From an uncultured Bacilli bacterium (GTDB taxonomy: Bacteria > Bacillota_I > Bacilli_A > RF39 > UBA660), in contig CALVYD010000003.1 in assembly GCA_944371995.1 (NCBI GenBank), positions 1-64,000 on the forward strand: DNA of 64,000 nt, given 5' to 3'. How positions within the stretch are numbered: position 1 is the first letter of the stretch; each line of letters starts with the position of its first letter. The notes under the pieces were generated by a model. That model saw only the letters and a program-made list of their open reading frames with translations. It was not told the DNA's origin and did not search any database. Of this stretch, positions 26,205 to 36,056 are shown piece by piece. The position numbers and the translations under genes were made by a program.

Positions 26205-28196
26205 TTATTTGAGTAAATTTTCTATTTTTTCTTCTAAACTATCAACATCAAATCCAAATTTTTTATATACATCTTCTTTTTTACCACTAGCACCAAATTG
26301 ATCAAGGGTAATTAAATACTTATTATTAAAGACAATACTATTCCAAGACATAGAAGATGCTGCTTCAATAACTATTTTTCTAACCTCTACTGGTAAGATA
26401 CTATCGATATATTCTTGATCTTGTGCTAAAAAACGTCCAAGACATGGCATAGACACAACACGAATATCTAATCCTTTCGATTGTAATCTCTTAGCAACAT
26501 CAATTGCTAGATGCACTTCTTCTCCTGTTGCGATAATAATTCCCGTTAATTTTCTTTCAGAATCAAAAACTGTATATCCACCTTTCGCAACTTCACTAAT
26601 TTTAGTAGTCTCTAAAATTGGTGTTTTATTTCTAGATAGTGCAATGACGGATGGACCACTCTTTTTCTCAAAGATAGCACGGTAAACACCAATAACCTCA
26701 TTAGCATCTGCCGGACGAAATACTTCTAAGTTTGGTGTAGCTCGTAGAGATGCTAATTGCTCTACTGGTTGATGTGTTGCTCCATCTTCTCCAACACTGA
26801 TAGAATCATGCGTAAATATATAAGTAACTGGTAAATCCATCATGCAAGACATACGAATACTTGGTTTTAAATAATCACTAAAGCTTAAGAATGTAGAACC
26901 ATAAGGATGAAATCCACATAAAGCAAAACCATTTAAAATAGCTCCTAGAGCATGTTCTCTAACACCAAAGAAGATATTCTTGCCTAAGTAATTATCACTA
27001 GTAAAGTCTCCCGCATCTTTTACATAAGTTTTAGTTGCTGCAAATAAATCAGCACTACCACCAATTACTGTTGGATATTTAGGAACAATAGAAGATAAAA
27101 TTTTACCAGATGTCACTCTAGTAGCTTCAGCTTTATCTTCTGGTGCTTCATATAAAATATCTTTGATATCATAGGATTTATGACCTTCGATAAAATCCAT
27201 CAAACACTTCTTATCTTCCTCATCCATATTCTCTACTGCTTTTAAGAACTTGTCATGCAAATTCTTACAACGATTATGAATAAGTGTTTGAAAATCATCC
27301 ATCGTAATTTGAGAAATAGTAAAAGGTATATCTCGAATTTGCATTTTTTCTTTAATGGCAGAAACATCATCTTTATCCAAAGGAGAACCATGTACCAAAT
27401 TCGTACCTTCTAACTTAGAATATTTACCAATGGTAGTCTTAATTTCAATTAATGTTGGCTTATCAGTAGAAGCTTTCGCATCTTCAATTGCCTTTACAAT
27501 AGACAAAATATTATTACCATCAGGAACCGTAATTACATTCCATCCTTGCGCAATAAATCTCATTGCCACATTCTCTGTAAAACATTGTGAAGTGCTACCA
27601 TCTAAACAAATATCATTAGAGTCATATAAAACGATTAATTTATTTAATTTTAGTGTTCCAGCAAGAGATGCTGCTTCATAAGAAACACCTTCCATTAAAT
27701 CTCCATCACCGCATAAAACATAAGTATTAAAGTCAATAATTTCTTTTTTACCCTTATTAAATCTAGCTCGAAGATTAGCTTCCGCCATCGCAACACCTAC
27801 CGCTGTCGCAAAACCTTGTCCCAGAGGACCAGTAGTCATCTCAACACCAGGTGTCTTTTTATATTCAGGATGTCCTGGAGTAATAGAATCAATTTGTCTA
27901 AACACTTTTAAATCATCTAAAGTAATCGGATATCCCGCCATATATAACGTTGCATAAAGTAAGGCAGATCCGTGTCCTGCTGACATAATAAACCGATCAC
28001 GATTAAAAAAATCAGGATTTTCTGGATCAATTCGTAAATGGTGAGCATACAAACTATAAATAATAGGTGCTGCTCCTAATACAATACCTGGATGACCACT
28101 ACCAGCTTCAGATATCATATCAATACCAATAGAACGCAGTTGATCAACAATTTTCTCCTCATTAATTTCACTCTCATCTCTTTTTGGATTTAACAC
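26205..28196 (-). CDS. tkt: Transketolase
   Basis: Thiamine-diphosphate enzyme of the non-oxidative pentose phosphate pathway. Seen are the N-terminal GSGHPGIVLGAAP, the TPP-binding CGDGDLMEGVSYEA with a following YDSND, the pyrimidine domain (FTHDSISVGEDGATHQPVEQL) and the C-terminal domain. At 663 residues it is full length. The start codon is GTG, with AAGGAGT upstream. It is the first gene of tkt-sirA-yneF and has a well-formed promoter. Confidence 0.97.
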   Translation of the reverse strand: MLNPKRDESEINEEKIVDQLRSIGIDMISEAGSGHPGIVLGAAPIIYSLYAHHLRIDPENPDFFNRDRFIMSAGHGSALLYATLYMAGYPITLDDLKVFRQIDSITPGHPEYKKTPGVEMTTGPLGQGFATAVGVAMAEANLRARFNKGKKEIIDFNTYVLCGDGDLMEGVSYEAASLAGTLKLNKLIVLYDSNDICLDGSTSQCFTENVAMRFIAQGWNVITVPDGNNILSIVKAIEDAKASTDKPTLIEIKTTIGKYSKLEGTNLVHGSPLDKDDVSAIKEKMQIRDIPFTISQITMDDFQTLIHNRCKNLHDKFLKAVENMDEEDKKCLMDFIEGHKSYDIKDILYEAPEDKAEATRVTSGKILSSIVPKYPTVIGGSADLFAATKTYVKDAGDFTSDNYLGKNIFFGVREHALGAILNGFALCGFHPYGSTFLSFSDYLKPSIRMSCMMDLPVTYIFTHDSISVGEDGATHQPVEQLASLRATPNLEVFRPADANEVIGVYRAIFEKKSGPSVIALSRNKTPILETTKISEVAKGGYTVFDSERKLTGIIIATGEEVHLAIDVAKRLQSKGLDIRVVSMPCLGRFLAQDQEYIDSILPVEVRKIVIEAASSMSWNSIVFNNKYLITLDQFGASGKKEDVYKKFGFDVDSLEEKIENLLK

Positions 28197-28219
28197 AAAA
28201 AATCACTCCTTATGAGTTC

Positions 28220-28248
28220 ATTATAACAAAGATTATAATTTTTGTAAA
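28220..28248 (-). promoter_or_regulatory. Promoter of tkt-sirA-yneF
   Basis: On the minus strand: -35 TTTACA (28243-28248), 17-bp spacer, -10 TATAAT (28220-28225), with TG one base before the -10. It lies 24 bases upstream of the GTG start. Confidence 0.75.
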
Positions 28249-28269
28249 AAATAATTAAAAAGTACATCT

Positions 28270-28881
28270 CTACTCTATAGCACGAATCTTTTTAATAGGT
28301 ACTTTATATCCTTTTTCTAAAAAGTACATTATCTGTGTTTCAATAATAGTAAAAATAATACCATATATTACAGACAAAATACCAAAAGTTGCAAAACCAG
28401 ATAATATAATAACTAACTCAATCACACATAAAACATCTGAAGTTTCTAATCTCTTATGTTTTTCATGTATATATAAAGCAAACGCATCATAACCAACAGT
28501 AGAAGAATCCTCCATTAGACATAAAAATCTACCAACACCAACAAAAATACCCGCCAAAACAACAATAACAATCGGTGAAAAAGTAAATGATATGCCTGTC
28601 ATATGAAACAAATTAAAAAACACCATATAACAAGCACTACTAAATAAAGAACGATAAAAGAAATCTTTCCCTAACATAACTCTTCCAAAAAATAACAAAA
28701 GAATAATTAATATAGTTACAACATATCCAATATCTACATGAAAATAATAGGATAATAATAAAGATGTACTGGTAACCCCACCATTAATAATATTATTAGG
28801 AACAGTTAAAAAAGCATAAGCGCTAGTAAGTAATAAATTACCCAGAACAATAATAAATAAACTCTTAATATTCTCTTTCAT
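28270..28881 (-). CDS. YitT-family membrane protein without the DUF2179 domain
   Basis: A 203-residue protein with five to six membrane segments and the start of the YitT/DUF161 family (LGNLLLTSAYAFLTVPNNIINGGVTSTSLLL). The usual cytoplasmic C-terminal DUF2179 domain (about 80 residues) is absent, so only the membrane part is present. Substrate unknown. It has a good AAGGTGG site and an extended -10 (TGCTATAAT) shortly upstream. It is probably monocistronic. Confidence 0.82.
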   Translation of the reverse strand: MKENIKSLFIIVLGNLLLTSAYAFLTVPNNIINGGVTSTSLLLSYYFHVDIGYVVTILIILLLFFGRVMLGKDFFYRSLFSSACYMVFFNLFHMTGISFTFSPIVIVVLAGIFVGVGRFLCLMEDSSTVGYDAFALYIHEKHKRLETSDVLCVIELVIILSGFATFGILSVIYGIIFTIIETQIMYFLEKGYKVPIKKIRAIE

Positions 28882-28965
28882 GTTTTACCACCTTGTCTGT
28901 TTATTATAGCATAATCATATCCATTTTTAAGAGTCACTTTTAATCAATGTGTCAATTATTGTAAA

Positions 28966-28994
28966 GAAAAAGGAAATATGCCATTACTATTTCC
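28966..28994 (-). terminator. Terminator of the unknown six-gene operon
   Basis: On the minus strand GGAAATA and TATTTCC form a 7-bp stem with a 9-nt loop, followed by TTTTTC, about 20 bases after the stop of the last gene of the 29-36 kb block. Confidence 0.75.
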
Positions 28995-29012
28995 TATCAA
29001 ACAAAATAATAA

Positions 29013-29471
29013 CTACATACCAGAAGTGGTAAGTGTTACATTCACTTTTCTTTTGACTTTATCAGTAAAACTTTCCGTAATCTGAAATTCTTTCATCAAC
29101 CTGTCTTGCACAAATGGAATGCAATCATTATATTTCTTAGCGTCCAAAGATTCTATATTTCCAATAGAACAATACCAGATATGATCAATCGCCCAGGAAA
29201 CATCAACTAAAGAACCATCAATTGCATCTTGTTCCAAAAGTCCTAAATAATGATTTAGAACAAATTTAGATTCATCTTCACTAATTCTTAAACCAAGCAC
29301 ATCATAAGTAGTAGAAAAAATTTTAACAAAATCACTTTTACAAAAGAAAATAGGAAAAGAATACTGTTCACTATAAAAGCAATAATCTTGCCATAAATTC
29401 TCTAAATAATGCCCGTCAAGCTTTCTCTCACCAACTACCTTACTTAACAAACGATATTGTAACTGATTCAT
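29013..29471 (-). CDS. Hypothetical protein, 152 residues
   Basis: A soluble, acidic, aromatic-rich protein (MNQLQYRLLSKVVGERKLDG) that I do not recognise. No membrane segment or known motif is seen. It is the last of six leftward genes of unknown function, 18 bases after the previous gene, with a GAGGTG site, and is followed by the operon terminator. Confidence 0.62.
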   Translation of the reverse strand: MNQLQYRLLSKVVGERKLDGHYLENLWQDYCFYSEQYSFPIFFCKSDFVKIFSTTYDVLGLRISEDESKFVLNHYLGLLEQDAIDGSLVDVSWAIDHIWYCSIGNIESLDAKKYNDCIPFVQDRLMKEFQITESFTDKVKRKVNVTLTTSGM

Positions 29472-29489
29472 ATAAACACCTCATCTAAT

Positions 29490-29954
29490 TTATTTTGAAG
29501 GAGAACCTAATGGTTTTATTTTTTTACTTAATATTGCCGGATTATCATTCTTATCTATAACATCGGCATCTTCTGTTTTCATCATCTCTAAAAGGTTAGC
29601 AGCAAACGCATCATATTTATGATTTTGATTTAAAAGAACAGCATGTACTTTATCATTTAAATCAATAACGACATCATCACGAACATCACCAAAAGCACTA
29701 ACATGCATTACAGTAACTAACGCATCTGGTGCAACAGCACAAATTCCTTGATATAAAAATTCACCAATCGTTTGACCATGTAAATCTGAAAAAGAAATAG
29801 GTACCATTTTATTCCCTGCTATACCATATTCTAAACTATTCTCATCCTGATATTTTTCTTGTATAATAACATATTCATCACTTTCTACAATAGTACGTAA
29901 AGTAGAAACTAATTTTTGCATATTACCATCATATTCTATTAAATGATTATCCAT
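29490..29954 (-). CDS. Hypothetical protein, 154 residues
   Basis: A soluble alpha/beta-looking protein: IEYDGNMQKLVSTLRTIV, then strands such as LVTVMHVSAFGDVRDDVVIDL, then a polar tail. I do not recognise it. The start is the ATG at 29954 (AAGGAGTG 5-6 bases upstream); a GTG three codons earlier lies in the binding site. It is fifth in the unknown operon. Confidence 0.62.
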   Translation of the reverse strand: MDNHLIEYDGNMQKLVSTLRTIVESDEYVIIQEKYQDENSLEYGIAGNKMVPISFSDLHGQTIGEFLYQGICAVAPDALVTVMHVSAFGDVRDDVVIDLNDKVHAVLLNQNHKYDAFAANLLEMMKTEDADVIDKNDNPAILSKKIKPLGSPSK

Positions 29955-29968
29955 TATTATCACTCCTT

Positions 29969-30562
29969 TTAATTTTTATGTCCTCCCCAGTTCTTAAAAC
30001 CAGGTTTTAACATAAGTCTTTTTACTCTACTTTCTTTTCTATCCTCATTAACACGAATATTTCTAATATCATCAAGAGCAACTTCAAAATATTTTAATGC
30101 AGTAACATCATCAATATCAGGATGATTTTCTACTATTTTAGCATACATAGCACGTGCTAAATCAAAATTACATAGTGTATGAGATCTTATTCCTGAAGTA
30201 GCATAATGTTCCAAAAAATAATCATATATTATTTTATCGTTAGTAGATAAAAATCTAGGATTATAAGTACCTAAAACTCTTTGATCTAATCCACATTTCA
30301 CACAACCATAATCAATATCAGAACGACCCTCGTAATAATCAATATTTTTACTAATAGGTATCCAAATATGCTTACATTTAGAAAACTCTTCTTTCTTCAT
30401 ATCCGTATATAACTGAAGTAATTCTGAATTTAATTTCAATCTTTGATCGTTAAGTTCCAAATACTTTTTAACCCGTTCATCTTTCATTAATTCTGCTAAT
30501 TGAGTCTCTATATCATTCATTTCAGACAACTTCTGTTCATAAGTTTTACGTATATTACTCAT
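29969..30562 (-). CDS. Hypothetical protein with a probable zinc site, 197 residues
   Basis: Residues 1-58 form a charged coiled coil (YEQKLSEMNDIETQLAELMK). After this come C63-x-H65 and C87-x2-C90 (CKH and CVKCG), spaced like a zinc ribbon or knuckle, and then a helical C-terminal part with many basic residues at the end. I do not know the family. The frame is open to a TTG at 30595, but the ATG at 30562 gives the better beginning; its binding site is weak. Fourth gene of the unknown operon. The zinc site suggests binding to nucleic acid or protein, which is inference. Confidence 0.6.
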   Translation of the reverse strand: MSNIRKTYEQKLSEMNDIETQLAELMKDERVKKYLELNDQRLKLNSELLQLYTDMKKEEFSKCKHIWIPISKNIDYYEGRSDIDYGCVKCGLDQRVLGTYNPRFLSTNDKIIYDYFLEHYATSGIRSHTLCNFDLARAMYAKIVENHPDIDDVTALKYFEVALDDIRNIRVNEDRKESRVKRLMLKPGFKNWGGHKN

Positions 30563-30644
30563 ATACTTTTTCTCTTTTCTAATTAAAAATTCCAACTTTA
30601 CAATACTCTAAAATATAATAAATTGCAACTATTTTATCAAACAT

Positions 30645-31823
30645 TTATTTCTTTTCTAATACTTTTCCAAGATCATTTTCAGGCAAATGACCTACAGGGT
30701 TCATAAGTAGGAAACTATAATTAATTCTCTCAGTCAAACCAAACAAAGGCAACTCTCCTTTAATTTTCTTTACCGTATCAACTACTTTTCGTTCCGCATC
30801 ATGAACTGCTTTCATATTAAAATCAGTAGCATCAAAACTAATAATACGATTATTTAAAGCATCAGCAACCGCTTGCTGTGTAGAATCAGCAAAATTAGAT
30901 ATCACCATATCAGAAGTACTAGAAGAACGAGTAGAAAGTAAAAGATTTGCTTTCGCTAATATTTCAGGATGACGAATTAAATCCACCTTAATCCCTTTTC
31001 TAGAATAAAAATTAGCACGAGCACCTTTCTCTCTACTTACATCAAATCGATAAGTACCATTTACCCTACCATTTCCTTTGTACGTTTTAATATCGACCGA
31101 GCCTCTTTGAAAAGCATCAAAAGTATCAAGTACAGCTTCAAAAGTAACAGCAGAATTATAAGATTTATTTTTCTTATTATATTTCTTTTCTATTCTAATC
31201 ATTTTCCTATTAGTATTTAAATCATGATAAATATAAATATCATTGAATCGTTTTACTACCATATCTCCTAAACGTGAAAAACTTATATAATCACGATAAC
31301 GTTTACTATATCGTTCACCCGTAATCCTATCAACTGTAATATCTAGGCGAAAATCATCAGATAACACATTATAAGTTGCTTCATAAGAAGTATAAATAGA
31401 ATCTTTTCCTGTATTCTTTCTTCTCGTGTTACTCTTTATCTTATCAGTCTTTGTAAATGATATTTCTCCATCATTAGCAAAAGAAAAACTTCTTATAGCT
31501 TTCTTAGAACACATTCCTTCCCAGACAACCTTAGCAAATTCACAATTATATTTCTCTCCATAATCGCCTATTAATGTTACTTTTCTAAGAGCTTCTCCAT
31601 TCCTCTGCTCAAGAGGCCTCACTCCCTCTAATAGATAATGATTATGATAAGATTCTTGAAAATCCAAAAGATCTGCGTCCCTCATACCATATAAATCATC
31701 ACTATAAACATCTAAATACTGTTCGTACCAAGATGCCTTCCATTCACCAACATACTCTTCTACCCTAGACATCTCTTCAAATACTTTTTCTAATGCAATA
31801 AGTTGCATTGTACTATCTAACAT
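30645..31823 (-). CDS. Hypothetical protein, 392 residues
   Basis: I do not recognise this protein. A helical N-terminus (to about residue 60) precedes a long middle part rich in alternating hydrophobic and charged residues (about 75-270; FRLDITVDRITGERYSKRY, IRIEKKYNKKNKSY), which looks beta-rich and basic. A helical C-terminus follows. No signal or membrane segment. The start has AAGGTGA upstream. Third gene of the unknown operon, about 80 bases before the next one. Confidence 0.62.
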   Translation of the reverse strand: MLDSTMQLIALEKVFEEMSRVEEYVGEWKASWYEQYLDVYSDDLYGMRDADLLDFQESYHNHYLLEGVRPLEQRNGEALRKVTLIGDYGEKYNCEFAKVVWEGMCSKKAIRSFSFANDGEISFTKTDKIKSNTRRKNTGKDSIYTSYEATYNVLSDDFRLDITVDRITGERYSKRYRDYISFSRLGDMVVKRFNDIYIYHDLNTNRKMIRIEKKYNKKNKSYNSAVTFEAVLDTFDAFQRGSVDIKTYKGNGRVNGTYRFDVSREKGARANFYSRKGIKVDLIRHPEILAKANLLLSTRSSSTSDMVISNFADSTQQAVADALNNRIISFDATDFNMKAVHDAERKVVDTVKKIKGELPLFGLTERINYSFLLMNPVGHLPENDLGKVLEKK

Positions 31824-31870
31824 TTTATATCACCTTTTTCCAAAGCCATAAATAAAGCAACATATCTACT

Positions 31871-34822
31871 CTATATAGCTATATTTTTATGCGACCCTTG
31901 TTTCTCATTATTAATACTACTTGAATATTCCCTGAACATTATAGACGATTGTAATACATCTTTTCTTTCTAGCAAATCATGAATAGTATCTCTTGGCTCT
32001 TTAGATTTAATCAATTTAATATACGGTTCAAATAATGCCAAATACTCATCATTCTCCATAGTAACTATCTTACTTAAAGCATCATTATCACGACCCGATA
32101 CTTCATAATTCATATTAAAATCATCTGTTGCTATAGTATCAACCAAAAAGTTAATAGCTTTATCAAATTCATTTTCAGGAGATTGGTTCTGCAAAACAGT
32201 TAATGTTTCTTTACCGCCTAAATATTTTCCATAAGTAAATAAAGTTCTAGATGGAACTCCTGCTATATGATATAATTTTTCTTTAACAAGAGCTTCTTCA
32301 AAAACTTTAGAATCAATATTTCTTCTGGTAGAATCAACATAATCATAAACTGGAAGAGCGCTATACACTTCTCCTTGATAATTTGCAATATAATCATCAT
32401 AACCATATTTTTGATGTACAGTAGTAATATCTACAGACTCAACATGATTTTTAACATCTCCTATTTCCTTTTGAACCGTTAACACTAACATATCATATTT
32501 ATCATTAGGCGTAACTACCACAGCTCTATCCTCATAACTATGATCTTTTATATGATAAAAACTCTCATCATCAGCTAAACTAATACCATAACGTCCTTTT
32601 CCAGCATCTTTCTGATAAGTTTCTTGTAAATCATCTATTTGAACTAAAGGTACGCCTAAAAAAGCCGCAGCATTAATTTCCTCTTCTGTCGGATTATCAC
32701 CCAGGAACGCAATACCACTTGGCATCAATCCATCACGATAAGCATCAAACTCATTATACGTTTCCGAACCATGCACTTGTGTAGTTCTAACTATTTTTCT
32801 AAATGGCATCATATCTTTAGGTAATCTAGTAGCTATATTTTTATTATTATAACCAGAGCCAATACCAGTATCCCTATTTGCTGCACAAACTAAAGAACCA
32901 TCTGGTAAATGAGAATACAAAACTTTAATAGAATATATAGACTGCCCGTTAACACAAACTCTATTATATTCATCACTAATTCCCGTTAAACAAATATAGG
33001 CAGCACCAATTAATTTAGGAGTAATGACAGATTCAATAGCACCTCCAGTAGAATAAGAGTTTAAAACATGAAGATAAGCATTAAATTTCTCTCCACTTGG
33101 AATATGAACAACATGTACTCTTCTTCCATTAACATTAGTACCATCTTCAAAAGTATAATCAGTAGCATCATAAAACTTATCTGTAACGTAATCATTAAAA
33201 TCTGTCATACGCTCATTAAATTCATAATTATAAAAAGACATGATTTTATCATTAAAATTCAACCATTTTCTATTCACACCATATTTTAATATTTGATCAT
33301 TAAATAATCCAGCCAATTGTTTTAGTTTTTCTACATCATCTATTTTATCAATAGTACTCAATAAATCACTAATAATAAAATAACTATCTAACTCTTTAGC
33401 TAGTTTTTGATTATGAAGTGAATTCTTTAAAGGAATTAATCTCTCTCTACTTGCAGACTCTAATAAACCCTGTCTAGTTTCAAAATAATTCTGATTTAAT
33501 AATATATTACAAATAATATTTTTTAACTCTATAGAAGAAGTTGCTGAATCGATTCTTTGTTGTTTTTGTTGATAATATATCTGCCTAATATTGGTTAACT
33601 CTTCTTTATTTCTAACAGCAAGCTCTTCATATTCAAAATATAATCTTAAATTTTCTATATTTTCTTCAATACTATTATCATCCAGACTATCAAATAAAGC
33701 AGTATTTTGATTAAACTTATAAGTAATTTTTAGAAATAATTCTAAATCAAATCCCTCTTTTTCATTTAGATTATCATATATTTTTTTGACTAGTAATAAA
33801 TTTTTCGGTCTCACTACTTCACTTAAATCGACTTTATGAGCACCTAATAATATATATTTTATCATTTGCTCAAAAGCATCCTGACCAAGTACTAAAGGAA
33901 CATCGTCATGAAATATATCTTTTTTGCAATGCAATAATTCTGCATAAGAACCCTGTATTTTAAAAAGTTCACGATCTAAGTTTTGAAAAAACTTAGGATT
34001 CATACCATTTATCGATTTATAAAATACTTCTCTCATAATTTCATTATTATTATATATCGAAGCTGGTGAATTCTCGTCAACTACATATCCTAATTCCATA
34101 ATTTTTCTTATTAATGGTGTATCAAATTCCCAAGAAACCATCTTTGTAAAATCTTTTTTGTCTGGATGTTTCTCAAAATAACGAATAATTTCACGCGTAA
34201 CTTTAATATCTTGAAAATGACGATTAAACTCAATTATTTCTGATCTATCATCTCTTTGCGCTATAATTTTTGCAATATGTTCATCTACATAAGACAACTT
34301 CATTAATATTCTTTTTTCTTCCTCTAAAGTTGCATTTTGTAAAAAATATTCTACCAAAGGCTTAAACTGATAAATAGCATTAGTTTTCATATCAAGAGAT
34401 AGGAAATCATCTAATTGAAAATTCTTATCTTTTAAATATTGTAACAATGTTTCATCATGACTTTCTTTTTCAGAAAATTCCAAAATATAGTTAAACTGTT
34501 CTTGATTTACTGCATGCTCTAATAATTCTATAACTCCAGAACTATTATTTAAATAATCAGAAAGAGAAGCAATATCTCCATATCCTTCTATATTATATGT
34601 AGGTTCCTCCGAAGGATTAGATTCCTTAGACACATTAGATATATAAAAATCAATATCACTACTGCCAACATCAATAGTACTAGTATCTATCAAAGGAACA
34701 TCATTCGTTTGAAATACCGCATCATCAAAATCAATAGTATCATCTCCTGGAGAATCAAAAACATCATCAGATCCATCTGTCATAGGAAATACATTTTCCA
34801 TCTCTTCTACTTCTTTATTCAT
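31871..34822 (-). CDS. Large hypothetical protein, 983 residues
   Basis: The central gene of the unknown operon. Residues 1-85 are acidic and probably disordered. About 85-555 are helical and leucine-rich, perhaps helical repeats. About 560-735 form a compact, probably beta-rich core with GRRVHVVHIPSGEKFNAYLH, GAAYICLTGIS, GSETYNEFDAYRDG and AFLGVPLVQID. The rest is mixed. I have the impression that segments of the YNE...R...P type occur in large proteins of uncultured gut Firmicutes, but I cannot name a domain. The start at 34822 has AAAAGGAG upstream; the longer frame to 34846 does not. No membrane segment is present. Confidence 0.68.
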   Translation of the reverse strand: MNKEVEEMENVFPMTDGSDDVFDSPGDDTIDFDDAVFQTNDVPLIDTSTIDVGSSDIDFYISNVSKESNPSEEPTYNIEGYGDIASLSDYLNNSSGVIELLEHAVNQEQFNYILEFSEKESHDETLLQYLKDKNFQLDDFLSLDMKTNAIYQFKPLVEYFLQNATLEEEKRILMKLSYVDEHIAKIIAQRDDRSEIIEFNRHFQDIKVTREIIRYFEKHPDKKDFTKMVSWEFDTPLIRKIMELGYVVDENSPASIYNNNEIMREVFYKSINGMNPKFFQNLDRELFKIQGSYAELLHCKKDIFHDDVPLVLGQDAFEQMIKYILLGAHKVDLSEVVRPKNLLLVKKIYDNLNEKEGFDLELFLKITYKFNQNTALFDSLDDNSIEENIENLRLYFEYEELAVRNKEELTNIRQIYYQQKQQRIDSATSSIELKNIICNILLNQNYFETRQGLLESASRERLIPLKNSLHNQKLAKELDSYFIISDLLSTIDKIDDVEKLKQLAGLFNDQILKYGVNRKWLNFNDKIMSFYNYEFNERMTDFNDYVTDKFYDATDYTFEDGTNVNGRRVHVVHIPSGEKFNAYLHVLNSYSTGGAIESVITPKLIGAAYICLTGISDEYNRVCVNGQSIYSIKVLYSHLPDGSLVCAANRDTGIGSGYNNKNIATRLPKDMMPFRKIVRTTQVHGSETYNEFDAYRDGLMPSGIAFLGDNPTEEEINAAAFLGVPLVQIDDLQETYQKDAGKGRYGISLADDESFYHIKDHSYEDRAVVVTPNDKYDMLVLTVQKEIGDVKNHVESVDITTVHQKYGYDDYIANYQGEVYSALPVYDYVDSTRRNIDSKVFEEALVKEKLYHIAGVPSRTLFTYGKYLGGKETLTVLQNQSPENEFDKAINFLVDTIATDDFNMNYEVSGRDNDALSKIVTMENDEYLALFEPYIKLIKSKEPRDTIHDLLERKDVLQSSIMFREYSSSINNEKQGSHKNIAI

Positions 34823-34851
34823 ATACACTACTCCTTTTAAAACCATATATT

Positions 34852-35841
34852 TTATCTTTTTTTATCTATAGAATCATTAAAATATCTTCGACCAATTTTA
34901 TGATTAGAAAACATTTCATCCAACTGTTCATCCGTTGTTTTAAGACAACTATGATTTAATGTATCCACAATATATTGATTCCCATCATACTGAATTAAAA
35001 TTTCATCAATTACTTCTCTTGGTTCATCAGGCTCATTTACAATCTCACCAATATATTTGTGCTCTAAAGGTTCATTAAAACCATGATTTCTATTTAAAAA
35101 ACTAAATAGATATATAAACTCTTGTCCTGCAATATTTCTTTTTCTCATATCACTAATAAACAAAGAAAATCTATCAATACTATTATCAAGTCTATTATTA
35201 TCTGCATAATTTATAAATTGTTGCAAAAAAGAAGTAGCATCATTGGTATAACCAAATAAATTATTCATCTTCTGAATTTTTTGATTATAAAAATCCTGAT
35301 TACCTAAAACAACTTCAATATTGGTTAAAGGAAATCCCATTTTAGCATTAGTTAAATCACTTAGTCTATTTTCATTAATATCAATAGCCATTGGTTCTAA
35401 TTCAATAATACCATTCGCTGTTGCCATACCAACTCCTATATGTTCATTAAATACATCTTCCTTAGAATCTAATACTACTCCATAGATTTGTTTATCATCC
35501 ATCATATCGATTAATTTAGTAAATATTCTAGCAAAATCCCAACATACAATAGGTGTATCCATGTTGATACTTTCTAATCTACTCTTATTAAACTCTCTTT
35601 CCATCTTACGATACATATAATTAATATCATAAGAAAACAACTCACACATCTTAAAATAAACAAATAAACCTTTTTCCTCAGGAGTAAAATCTTTAGGCAT
35701 ATCATGAAATATATAATCACTAATTTGAGGATTCAATTCCCATTCTCCCTCATCACCATAAAAATAAGCCATATCAAATCTGTTGGATTTCAATCTCCAT
35801 ATTCTTAAAATCCCATTTCTTAATTCATCATTCGCAACCAT
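34852..35841 (-). CDS. Degenerate transglutaminase-like protein, 329 residues
   Basis: Residues 55-165 follow the transglutaminase-like order: helical KGLFVYFKMCELFSYD, then C100 in TPIVCWDFARIFTKL at the start of a helix, H134 in NEHIGVGMA on a strand, and D154 in EPMAIDI, with DLTNAKMG after it. This is a hypothetical triad; the fold call is inference. Unlike the secreted relative at 19.6 kb, it has no signal peptide. The start is the ATG at 35841 with ACGAGGTG upstream; a GTG two codons earlier lies in the site. First gene of the unknown operon, divergent from the metallopeptidase gene. Confidence 0.62.
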   Translation of the reverse strand: MVANDELRNGILRIWRLKSNRFDMAYFYGDEGEWELNPQISDYIFHDMPKDFTPEEKGLFVYFKMCELFSYDINYMYRKMEREFNKSRLESINMDTPIVCWDFARIFTKLIDMMDDKQIYGVVLDSKEDVFNEHIGVGMATANGIIELEPMAIDINENRLSDLTNAKMGFPLTNIEVVLGNQDFYNQKIQKMNNLFGYTNDATSFLQQFINYADNNRLDNSIDRFSLFISDMRKRNIAGQEFIYLFSFLNRNHGFNEPLEHKYIGEIVNEPDEPREVIDEILIQYDGNQYIVDTLNHSCLKTTDEQLDEMFSNHKIGRRYFNDSIDKKR

Positions 35842-36056
35842 AAACACCTCGTAAAATTTTTATAAACATTATTTTTATTATACCATAGAGAAAACATTTT
35901 ACATAATCCATTTAAAAAATTATTAATACCTAAGCAAAATAAGATATATATCAACAAATAAACTTAATGTACCATACATATATTTTTCTTGCTATTCTTC
36001 ACATTTTTATATATTATATATATAGAATTTAATGACTAGGATGAGAGAGAAAATAT

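Noticed and set aside
28237-28320. A+T-rich inverted repeat (TTAAAAAG / CTTTTTAA) across the end of the YitT gene as its terminator
   Set aside because: The loop is about 25 nt and the stem almost all A-T; too weak to report as a terminator.
28270-28881. Frameshift or truncation of a full-length YitT protein
   Set aside because: The stop is followed directly by the tkt promoter and no DUF2179-like coding remains downstream in any frame; short family members without that domain exist.
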